Shown here piece by piece: positions 33,466 to 40,775 of a stretch of DNA of 64,000 nt. The position numbers and the translations under genes were made by a program. The stretch spans positions 496,001-560,000 of the forward strand of contig NZ_BAABWJ010000001.1 of the NCBI RefSeq assembly GCF_040372805.1. The letters are read 5' to 3'. Source of the stretch: Pseudoteredinibacter isoporae_A. GTDB lineage: Bacteria; Pseudomonadota; Gammaproteobacteria; Pseudomonadales; Cellvibrionaceae. The notes beneath the pieces were generated by a model. That model made no database searches. It had not been told where the DNA came from and was given only the letters and a program-made list of their open reading frames with translations. Within the stretch, counting starts at the first letter, position 1, and each line of letters begins with the position of its first letter.

Positions 33466-35082
33466 TTACTTACTCAAGTTAAACTGCTGAAGCAATTTAT
33501 TCAGGCCGTAGGCTAATTCGAGCAGGCTCTCACTGATTTGCTTGCCACGCACAGCGTCTTCGCTCGACTGTTCGGCTACCTGAGCAATGCTGACCACATT
33601 TTGATTGATTTCATCGGCGGCCTGATTCTGCTGTTCTGTCGCTGATGCGATTTGAATGTTCAATCCGTCGAGTACTTGAATTTGCTCTGTGATACTGCCC
33701 AACAAATTCGCTACCGCTTCAACATCATCGGCTTTCTCATTTGCCTGCTGTCGGACATCGTGCATCGATTGCACCGCTGATTTGGCGTCGTTTTGCAGAG
33801 CTTCGATGGTACCCTGAATTTGATCGATGGATTCTCGTGTGCGAGTAGCCAATTGACGTACTTCGTCGGCCACCACGGCAAAGCCTCTCCCCTGTGGTCC
33901 CGCACGAGCCGCTTCAATTGCGGCATTTAACGCCAGTAGATTGGTTTGCTCGGCGATACCGGTAATCACATCCAATACACCACCCACTTCCTGGGTTTTC
34001 TCACCCAACTCTTCGATTTTGGATGCGTTGCTTTCCACGGTGTCGCGCAGCAGGAAGATACCTTGACGGGTTTTCTTAACCAGTGTCAGGCTTTCACTGG
34101 CACGGTTATTGGCCGCTTCGGATTTTTCCGCCGCATCACGAGTATTACTGCGTACGGCATGCGCCGAGGCATCCAGTTCATTAATCGCCGAAGCCACAGA
34201 ATCCGTACCTCGTTTTTGGCTGAGCACGGCTTCTTTGGTGAGCGAAGAAATTTTATCCAGACTGGTCGCAGAATCCACCAAGCGATCACTGGCTTCAGAC
34301 ACCGCCAGAAAACTGCCCTTAAATTTTCGCATCATCGCATTCAGTGCCTTACTGACCGCCCCCAGTTCGTCATCGTGATGCACGGTGATTTCCCGACTCA
34401 GATCCATATCGTCTTCTACCCGCTGAATCGTTCCTTTCAATCGGCTCAAACGGCGCAACACCAGGCGGTGAAAAGTCAGACTCAGCATCGCGAAACAGAT
34501 AATGATCAGCAGCAGTTGCGCACCCGCCCCCAACATCACCGAACGACGAATTTCGCCATCGACACGACCCAGATCGTAACTGATTTTTACAGCGCCCAGG
34601 ACGTCACCTTGTTTTGCCTGATGACAACCCAAACAATTAGTGCCCCGATAATTCTCCTCAGCTGTGACCGGCATGATGTATTCCAACACATGCTGCTCAC
34701 CTTTGTCGTTCATGCGAAACCCGGCAACACCTTGCAACGCCTTGCGTTCAAAATCGTCGCTAGCACGCTGATCTGCAAAGCCGTCGCCGTACAATTCGCG
34801 AGTTTTATCACCACGTATGATACGCGCCTCAACGATATCGTTTTCTTGCAGTAATTTATCTTGGATGATTTTGCGATTTGCCATACTGCCTGTCAGCATC
34901 ATGGCATTGACCGAATCAAAATAATTGCTGGCCAGGGTTTGCATATTATCTTTGACCAAGCCTTCCGCCAGGGAACGCTCATCGTAATAAAACACAACAA
35001 TATTGGCCGTCAGTAACAGGGCGGCAATAAGACCCAGAGCCCAGTAAATTTTGCTGGCCAGGGAGAGAGAATCAGCTTGCAT
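33466..35082 (-). CDS. Methyl-accepting chemotaxis protein with periplasmic haem-c motif
   Basis: 538 residues: TM1 about 13-33, periplasmic domain about 34-182, TM2 about 183-206, HAMP about 207-262, then the coiled-coil signalling domain with the CheA/CheW-binding hairpin EQTNLLALNAAIEAARAG and FAVVADEVRQLA. The periplasmic domain contains a haem c attachment motif C150LGCH154, and its layout (an N-terminal helical pair, then YIMPVTAEENYRGTNCLGCHQAKQGD) fits the DUF3365/Tll0287-like haem module. It is therefore likely a redox, oxygen or NO energy-taxis receptor. No methyltransferase or CheW genes are nearby. Confidence 0.9.
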   Translation of the reverse strand: MQADSLSLASKIYWALGLIAALLLTANIVVFYYDERSLAEGLVKDNMQTLASNYFDSVNAMMLTGSMANRKIIQDKLLQENDIVEARIIRGDKTRELYGDGFADQRASDDFERKALQGVAGFRMNDKGEQHVLEYIMPVTAEENYRGTNCLGCHQAKQGDVLGAVKISYDLGRVDGEIRRSVMLGAGAQLLLIIICFAMLSLTFHRLVLRRLSRLKGTIQRVEDDMDLSREITVHHDDELGAVSKALNAMMRKFKGSFLAVSEASDRLVDSATSLDKISSLTKEAVLSQKRGTDSVASAINELDASAHAVRSNTRDAAEKSEAANNRASESLTLVKKTRQGIFLLRDTVESNASKIEELGEKTQEVGGVLDVITGIAEQTNLLALNAAIEAARAGPQGRGFAVVADEVRQLATRTRESIDQIQGTIEALQNDAKSAVQSMHDVRQQANEKADDVEAVANLLGSITEQIQVLDGLNIQIASATEQQNQAADEINQNVVSIAQVAEQSSEDAVRGKQISESLLELAYGLNKLLQQFNLSK

Positions 35083-35162
35083 GGCGCACTCTACGTTAAT
35101 TCAAATACGTAGGGTGTTATCGGCGTGTTATTCCAAATAATTAGACATATTTTATAGGGATA

Positions 35163-35193
35163 TTCATCCCGGCCACGCACGAGCCGGGATGAA
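35163..35193 (-). repeat. Perfect inverted repeat after methionine gamma-lyase-like gene
   Basis: TTCATCCCGGC (35163-35173) and GCCGGGATGAA (35183-35193) are perfect 11-bp arms with a nine-base loop. No T-tract follows on the minus strand, so it may be a processing or weak termination structure. Confidence 0.5.
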
Positions 35194-35219
35194 CGGTAAG
35201 GCGAATCAAGGGGCGGCGC

Positions 35220-36485
35220 TTACCCCAGCGCCTGCTCAAGATCAGCGATGATGTCTTCTGGATTCTCCAGGCCAACCGAAATACGAATCAGATTGTCGCC
35301 AATACCGATCTCGGCGCGACGTTCCGCTGGCACACAGGAATGGGTCATCGACGCGGGGTGCTGAATCAGGGTTTCGGTGCCCCCCAGACTCACCGCCAAC
35401 ATGGCAATCTGCATGTTATCCAATACGGCAAATGCCTCTTTTTCTCCGCCTTTGATGGCAAACGAAAACGTGGAGCTGCAACCACTGCACTGGCGTTTAA
35501 AAATATCCGCCTGAGGATCCCCTTCTGCCAGAAAAGCCGGATACAGCACCGCTTCCACTCTGGGGTGAGTGCGCAAGTATTCAGCGACCTTCAGGGCGTG
35601 GTTCGACGACGCCTGCATCCGTACCTTGAGGGTTTCCAGAGAGCGCATGATCAACCAGGCCGTATTCGGGTCCATGGTGGTGCCCATAATGTTGCGGAAA
35701 CCGCGAATCTTACCGATGACCTCCTGGCGGCCAGAGCAAGCGCCACCAACCACATCGGAATGACCCCCAATGTACTTAGTTAAGGAATAGAGACAAACGT
35801 CAGCACCGTGATCGAGAGGCTTCTGGAAGATCGGGCCATACATGGTGTTATCCACGACGAAAACCGGTTGTTCTTCCTGATCAACCGCTGCGATCAAGTC
35901 GGCACAGGCTCGGATATCAATGATCTGATTCGTGGGGTTGTCGGGGGTTTCTACAAACACCACTGACACAGGCCCTAGCGATTTTGCCTGCGCCAAAGCC
36001 TTTGCCAGACCTTCCGCGCCGTCGCTGGAACAAAAGCCAATACCGCTCACCTGGTACTGGGAGAGAATGCTGCTCAACAGTGCATCAGTACCACCGTAAA
36101 CGGGTTCTGAGTAGACCACCACATCACCAGGCTTCGACAGCGCCAACAGACTGGTGGAAATCGCGGCCATACCACTCGCCGTCACCAGGCAGTCTTCGGC
36201 CTCATCCCAAAGGGCAATACGCCCTTCCAGAATTTCCAGAACCGGATTATTAAACCGTGTATAGATCAGACCCGGCTCCTCACCCGGCGGCAATGGCTCG
36301 CGGCCGGACGCATAGTTGAAGAAGTCCTTACCATGCTGGGCAGAATCAAAGACAAAAGTAGAGGTTTGAAACTGGGGGCACTTCACCGCCCCCTCAGACA
36401 GGCTGGGCTTGTAGCCGTAGTGCATCATCTGGGTTTCCGGGGCCAGCTGTTTAGCGCCCAAATGGCGGGCTTTGCAGTCATTCAT
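35220..36485 (-). CDS. PLP-dependent methionine gamma-lyase / cystathionine gamma-synthase family enzyme
   Basis: 421 residues of the Cys/Met metabolism PLP family. The PLP lysine sits in SLTKYIGGHSD (near residue 236), with the family signature DNTMYGPIFQKPLDHGADVCLYSLTKY split before it. It has the extended N-terminus common in MegL-like members. Reaction: gamma-elimination or replacement on methionine or homocysteine derivatives, giving methanethiol or a thioether. It is divergent from an Lrp-type regulator, a common pairing for methionine-degrading lyases, and the intergenic dyad may be the operator. Distinguishing MegL from MetB/MetZ needs alignment of the active-site cysteine region. 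Confidence 0.87.
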   Translation of the reverse strand: MNDCKARHLGAKQLAPETQMMHYGYKPSLSEGAVKCPQFQTSTFVFDSAQHGKDFFNYASGREPLPPGEEPGLIYTRFNNPVLEILEGRIALWDEAEDCLVTASGMAAISTSLLALSKPGDVVVYSEPVYGGTDALLSSILSQYQVSGIGFCSSDGAEGLAKALAQAKSLGPVSVVFVETPDNPTNQIIDIRACADLIAAVDQEEQPVFVVDNTMYGPIFQKPLDHGADVCLYSLTKYIGGHSDVVGGACSGRQEVIGKIRGFRNIMGTTMDPNTAWLIMRSLETLKVRMQASSNHALKVAEYLRTHPRVEAVLYPAFLAEGDPQADIFKRQCSGCSSTFSFAIKGGEKEAFAVLDNMQIAMLAVSLGGTETLIQHPASMTHSCVPAERRAEIGIGDNLIRISVGLENPEDIIADLEQALG

Positions 36486-36575
36486 CTCACGCGCTCTCTT
36501 ATGATGTTATTGACTGAAGTATGTCAAAGCCGGCGCGCAATTAACTTGTGATTTTTGCCACTTTGAATCATCATC

Positions 36576-36593
36576 TTGGCAGAATATTGCCAA
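36576..36593. promoter_or_regulatory. Palindrome between lyase and Lrp-type regulator
   Basis: TTGGCA (36576-36581) and TGCCAA (36588-36593) are perfect 6-bp arms flanking GAATAT. It is 26 bp upstream of the regulator ATG at 36620 and 91 bp from the lyase start. A plausible autoregulatory operator. Confidence 0.5.
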
Positions 36594-36619
36594 TCAAATA
36601 GAAAATGAGACAGAACCCA

Positions 36620-37072
36620 ATGGATACCATTGACCGGCATATTTTGCGTGAACTGCAGCGAAATGCCCGAATAACCAATGAAGAACTGGCTGAAAAAGTG
36701 AATCTTTCCCCCTCTCCCTGCCTGCGCCGAGTGCGTAAGTTGGAGGCCAATGGCTTAATCGAGGGGTACAGCGCGAAAGTGAATCAGGAAGCGTGCGGCC
36801 TCGCCATGAACGTCTTCGTCAGCGTGCGTCTGGAAAAACCCGAAGAACACATTATTAAGCGCTTTGAAGAGGCCGTGACCACTCTGGATGAGATTGTTGA
36901 ATGCTATCTGATCGCAGGCAATCGCGATTATTTGCTGCGCGTGGTCGCCGCCGACCTCAAAGATTATGAACGCTTTATTCGAGAGCGCTTCTCCAAGGTA
37001 CCCGGCATTGATTCCATTGAATCCAGTTTCGCCTTTGGCCATGTAAAACAACAGGCCGGCTTACCCCTGTAG
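36620..37072 (+). CDS. Lrp/AsnC-family transcriptional regulator
   Basis: 150 residues, standard size. The N-terminal helix-turn-helix spans about 3-60 (MDTIDRHILRELQRNARITNEELAEKVNLSPSPCLRRVRKLEANG), followed by the RAM ligand-binding domain (NVFVSVRLEK, ECYLIAGNRDYLLRVVA). I prefer ATG 36620 since family members begin MDxIDRxIL; an upstream ATG at 36605 adds five residues. It probably regulates the divergent lyase gene, with an amino acid such as methionine as effector. Confidence 0.9.
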   Translation: MDTIDRHILRELQRNARITNEELAEKVNLSPSPCLRRVRKLEANGLIEGYSAKVNQEACGLAMNVFVSVRLEKPEEHIIKRFEEAVTTLDEIVECYLIAGNRDYLLRVVAADLKDYERFIRERFSKVPGIDSIESSFAFGHVKQQAGLPL

Positions 37073-37249
37073 AAAGGCCTTAAAGAGGGTTCATGAACAG
37101 GCTCGACAATAGGCCCACTAAAGAGATCCGCAAATAAATCCGTACAAGCTCTGGACAAACGATGGTCCGCTCGGATTATAATTAAGGTCTTATAACGCAA
37201 GTTACATTACGCAAATAATAATACGCGCCCCAGGCCAAGGAGCCGAGTG

Positions 37250-38917
37250 ATGATTACCACCCCACAGCCACTGCGCCAGCTGTATCGGAAGCAAGGCTTT
37301 TTCGCTGAGCGAAAACTGCACGATGTACTCTATCAGACCGCAACACAAAAACCCGACGCAACCGCCCTGGTCGATCCCTTAAATCGCTCGGATCTCTGTG
37401 GTCAACAAGCCCAGTCGCTCTCCTATCAAACCTTGCACCGTTTGATCGAGCAGTACAGCTATGGGCTAATGCGCGCAGGATTAAAAAAGGACGATATTGT
37501 TTTTGTGCAACTGCCGAATATCGTCGAGCTCGTCATTCTCTATATGGCCTGCTCTCGCCTCGGCGCTATCATCAGCCCGGTTCCTATGCAGTACCAGAAA
37601 CATGAGCTGGCGGACATTCTACCCATCCTGCAACCCAAAATAGTGGTCAGTCTGAATACCTTCAAAGGCAAAGATCACAGCGGGCCCATGTGGCAGGCCG
37701 TTGAACATTGTCGACAACAACTGGATAAAAAACCCGACCATTATACTATTGGTGCCGGCCAAGCCCTGCATGGTCAGGCATTTGAAAACCTGCTGCAGGA
37801 CGAAATCAATGAATCGCTCTGGCAAAGTTATCTGGATGAACACCCCGTTGATGCCGATGATATTGTAACCATTTGCTGGACCTCAGGTACCGAAGGAAAA
37901 CCCAAAGGCATTCCCCGCTCCCACAATCATTGGTTGACGATTGGTCTGGCGACCTACGAGGGCAACAAGCTGAAAGACGGCGAAGCGTTGTTAAACCCTT
38001 TCCCATTCATCAATATGGCGTCCATCGGCGGCTTAATGATGAGCTGGCTCTACAGTGCCGGGAAAATGGTCTTACACCATCCCATGGATTTAGCGGTATT
38101 TGTTCGCCAGCTGATCGAAGAGGACATTACTTACACATTGGCGCCTCCTCCACTGCTGAACAATATTATCAAGCACCCAGAAATGTTACCGCCCAATACC
38201 CTGGCCAAAGTTCATACGATCGGTTCAGGTTCTGCACCCTTGGACGCCTGGATGGTGGAAGGTTTCAAAACACAATACGATATTGAAATCGTCAACCATT
38301 TTGGGTCCAACGAAGGCGTCAGCATGGTGTGTGGTCCGGATGATACCCAGCAGCCCGATCAACGCGCCCGCTTATTTCCCATCCGCAATAAATTGTTGGA
38401 GACGCGACTGGCGAATCCGGAGAACGACGACATCATCGATCGTCCCGGCGTGAGTGGAGAATTACAAATCAAAGGACCGGCCGTATTTGATGGGTATTTC
38501 AAATCGCCGCAAAAAACCCAGCAGGCATTTACCGCCGACGGCTATTTCAAAACCGGCGATCTGTTCGAAATTGCCGATGCGCAGTTCTATCGTTTTGTCG
38601 GCCGTTGCAAAGATCTGATTATTCGCGGCGGCGTCAACATCGCCCCGGCTGAGTTGGATAATCTTCTGGGCGCGCACCCCGCCATCGAAGAAGCCGCGGC
38701 GGCGGGTTATGCCTGCGACACCATGGGGGAACGTGTGGCGGCTTTTGTTGTGCTGAAAGAGGGGCAAAACCTGACCCTCGCCGAACTTTGCGAGTATCTC
38801 AAAGAGCAACAGATTGCGATGTACAAGCTGCCTGAAAAGCTCATCCTGCTCGAAGCCATCCCCCGCAATCCATTGGGTAAAGCACTACGCTATAAGCTGT
38901 CAGAAATGGTATCCTAG
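37250..38917 (+). CDS. Class I adenylate-forming acyl-CoA ligase (second)
   Basis: 555 residues. ANL motifs: WTSGTEGKPKGIPRSH (about 215), HFGSNEGVSMVCGP, KTGDLFEIAD, GRCKDLIIRGGVNIAPAELD and NPLGKALRYKL. The large size and the GIPRSHNHW motif resemble cyclohexanecarboxylate- or dihydroxybenzoate-activating relatives more than medium-chain fatty acid ligases. It differs clearly from the ligase at 28.4 kb. I chose ATG 37250 because AAGGAG (37237-37242) is seven bases upstream; GTG at 37247 would leave only four. A 177-bp gap separates it from the Lrp-type gene; a small membrane protein follows. Confidence 0.87.
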   Translation: MITTPQPLRQLYRKQGFFAERKLHDVLYQTATQKPDATALVDPLNRSDLCGQQAQSLSYQTLHRLIEQYSYGLMRAGLKKDDIVFVQLPNIVELVILYMACSRLGAIISPVPMQYQKHELADILPILQPKIVVSLNTFKGKDHSGPMWQAVEHCRQQLDKKPDHYTIGAGQALHGQAFENLLQDEINESLWQSYLDEHPVDADDIVTICWTSGTEGKPKGIPRSHNHWLTIGLATYEGNKLKDGEALLNPFPFINMASIGGLMMSWLYSAGKMVLHHPMDLAVFVRQLIEEDITYTLAPPPLLNNIIKHPEMLPPNTLAKVHTIGSGSAPLDAWMVEGFKTQYDIEIVNHFGSNEGVSMVCGPDDTQQPDQRARLFPIRNKLLETRLANPENDDIIDRPGVSGELQIKGPAVFDGYFKSPQKTQQAFTADGYFKTGDLFEIADAQFYRFVGRCKDLIIRGGVNIAPAELDNLLGAHPAIEEAAAAGYACDTMGERVAAFVVLKEGQNLTLAELCEYLKEQQIAMYKLPEKLILLEAIPRNPLGKALRYKLSEMVS

Positions 38918-38972
38918 GCAGCATTGGGGCTCGACTGGCCGAGCCGTGATTTGACACAGCTAAAGGATTCTT

Positions 38973-39341
38973 ATGAAAATTCTGGTTCGCACGCTTTCTG
39001 TGCTTATTGTTTTAACCTGTGCCTTTATTTGGGTGAAGACGTTGATCTCCCCCGTTGAAATGGCTCAACAACTCGGCCTGCAGGGCGTCGGCAATTTGGG
39101 ACTGGCCTCTATTCGCGGTGATATGGGCGGTATTTTCTTTATCACCATGGTGCTCACCAGCCTTGGCTTGATCAATAAAGGCAATCACTGGTTTGCTGCT
39201 GCCGCGACCGTTATGTTAGGTGTGGCTATTGGTCGCATCACCGGTTTAGTTGTCGACGGTTATACTGAAGCGGCGATTATGCCTTTGGCGGTGGAATTTG
39301 TGTTAATTGCAATTTTATTTGCGGCGTATAAGAAAGCCTGA
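38973..39341 (+). CDS. DUF4345-like small membrane protein
   Basis: 122 residues, four hydrophobic helices (about 5-25, 40-62, 65-85 and 98-118) with a short N-terminal segment. The pattern fits the DUF4345 group. Function unknown. AAAGGA is upstream of the ATG. It follows the acyl-CoA ligase by 55 bp on the same strand and ends in a strong shared terminator. Confidence 0.65.
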   Translation: MKILVRTLSVLIVLTCAFIWVKTLISPVEMAQQLGLQGVGNLGLASIRGDMGGIFFITMVLTSLGLINKGNHWFAAAATVMLGVAIGRITGLVVDGYTEAAIMPLAVEFVLIAILFAAYKKA

Positions 39342-39384
39342 TTAACGGCCATTCACAGAGCAAAATATCCATTCAAAAAAACCG

Positions 39385-39422
39385 TAAAAAAGGGCGTGCA
39401 ACAGATTGCACGCCCTTTTTTA
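39385..39422. terminator. Bidirectional terminator between DUF4345-like and diiron protein genes
   Basis: GGGCGTGCA (39392-39400) pairs perfectly with TGCACGCCC (39407-39415) over a six-base loop, with A-tract before and T-tract after. Serves both convergent genes. Confidence 0.92.
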
Positions 39423-39470
39423 TTCACATTTTCAGTTTTGGCTGCCCACTCCAAACAGGCGATAATGCGA

Positions 39471-40580
39471 TCAGTTTAATTGATCCAGTGGACGACTCAT
39501 TTCAGCCCAATCAATATCGCCGTCATCAATCATGTTTTCATATTCCAGTACCCCCAGCTCGTCGAATTTGGGGCGAATATTCTCGGTCAATAAACCAATG
39601 CGGCGAAGATTCGGGATCACACGTTGAAATAAGTGATTTCGAAAATTGGTATTGCCTTCTCCGGCCAGAAATACCTGGCGCGCTTCTTCCACATCCCAGC
39701 CATAGTATTCAAACACATCCGTTGGAATTAAACGTTCTCGGGATACCACGCAGGCCTCATAAGCAAACTGCGCCCGCTCTTCTCGCTCTTCTTCGCTTAA
39801 AGATTTTACGAATTCTTCCAGATAGTGAATGCCAAAGGCTACATGGCGAGCCTCATCACGAATGACGTAATTTAGGATGTCCTTCAGCAAACCGCCTTCT
39901 GGTAAGCGATCGTGCATGGAAGTAAAAGCCGCCAGAGCCAGACCTTCGATTACCACCTGCATACCAATAAATTTCAAATCCCAACGTTCATCGGTCAGAA
40001 TTTTGTCCAGGATTCCTTTAAGGGCATAATTCACCGGGTACATCACCCCCAGCTTTTCCTGAATAAATTTATTGAACACCTCAACGTGTCTGGCTTCGTC
40101 AAAAGTTTGTGAACCGGCGTAGAGTTTTGCATTAAAGGTTGGCGCACAACTCACTAATTGAGACGCCACCAATAAGGCGCCCTGCTCCCCGTGTAAGAAC
40201 TGTGCCAGACGCCAGGCATCACAATGATCCAGAAACTCTTTCTTCTTTGCGTCGGACAATTGCTCAAACGGCGCAAAACCGGCAAAGCCACCTACTTTGG
40301 CGCGCACCTCGTCAGGCAATAAAGTGACAGGTTTGCTCCAGTCCAGATCGCTCTCGACATTCCAATTCAGTTTTTTTCCGAGCTCGTACAACTGCTTGAT
40401 GCGCCCATCCTGAAGCTTGTAATCCCAGTTGTAACTGCCGGTGAGCGGGGTCTGAAAAATTTCTGCCACGTCATCCACATCCTGCTCCGTCAGAGGAATA
40501 TCATCGTCGACAGCGATAGCAGCGGCTCGACTGTAAAAGTGAACACTGCGCGGGGTTTCATCCACAAATTTTGCAGGCAT
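39471..40580 (-). CDS. Ferritin-like diiron protein with duplicated E-x28/29-DExxH motifs
   Basis: 369 residues, mainly helical, cytoplasmic. Two metal-binding repeats are plain: E132 followed after 28 residues by D161-E162-A-R-H165, and E212 followed after 29 residues by D242-E243-A-R-H246. Four carboxylates and two histidines are exactly the ligand set of diiron oxygenases and oxidases such as R2, AurF-type N-oxygenases and R2-like ligand-binding oxidases. The start is ATG 40580 because AAGGAG lies six bases upstream; a further ATG at 40598 would put that site inside the coding region. Isolated gene without a ferredoxin or partner, so activity (oxygenase versus iron storage) cannot be assigned. 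Confidence 0.83.
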   Translation of the reverse strand: MPAKFVDETPRSVHFYSRAAAIAVDDDIPLTEQDVDDVAEIFQTPLTGSYNWDYKLQDGRIKQLYELGKKLNWNVESDLDWSKPVTLLPDEVRAKVGGFAGFAPFEQLSDAKKKEFLDHCDAWRLAQFLHGEQGALLVASQLVSCAPTFNAKLYAGSQTFDEARHVEVFNKFIQEKLGVMYPVNYALKGILDKILTDERWDLKFIGMQVVIEGLALAAFTSMHDRLPEGGLLKDILNYVIRDEARHVAFGIHYLEEFVKSLSEEEREERAQFAYEACVVSRERLIPTDVFEYYGWDVEEARQVFLAGEGNTNFRNHLFQRVIPNLRRIGLLTENIRPKFDELGVLEYENMIDDGDIDWAEMSRPLDQLN

Positions 40581-40733
40581 TTCGAACTCCTTAATCATTA
40601 TTATTGCGAGGCATTATTTTGAGAGAGCACTGAACAAATTCAGTGTAGCCGCAGCCTGCAGAAAAAGCCGGACATATTTTGCGGGAATAATGACAAAGGT
40701 CGGGATTTGTGACGGCAGTTTCGACAAATGAAC

Positions 40734-40763
40734 AAACAGGCGAACCTCATGTCCGCCTGTTTT
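40734..40763 (-). terminator. Terminator of PQQ alcohol dehydrogenase gene
   Basis: AAACAGGCG (40734-40742) pairs with CGCCTGTTT (40754-40762) over an 11-base loop; leftward reading gives TTTGTTC after the stem. Confidence 0.55.
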
Positions 40764-40775
40764 CGCGTCCCCTAT

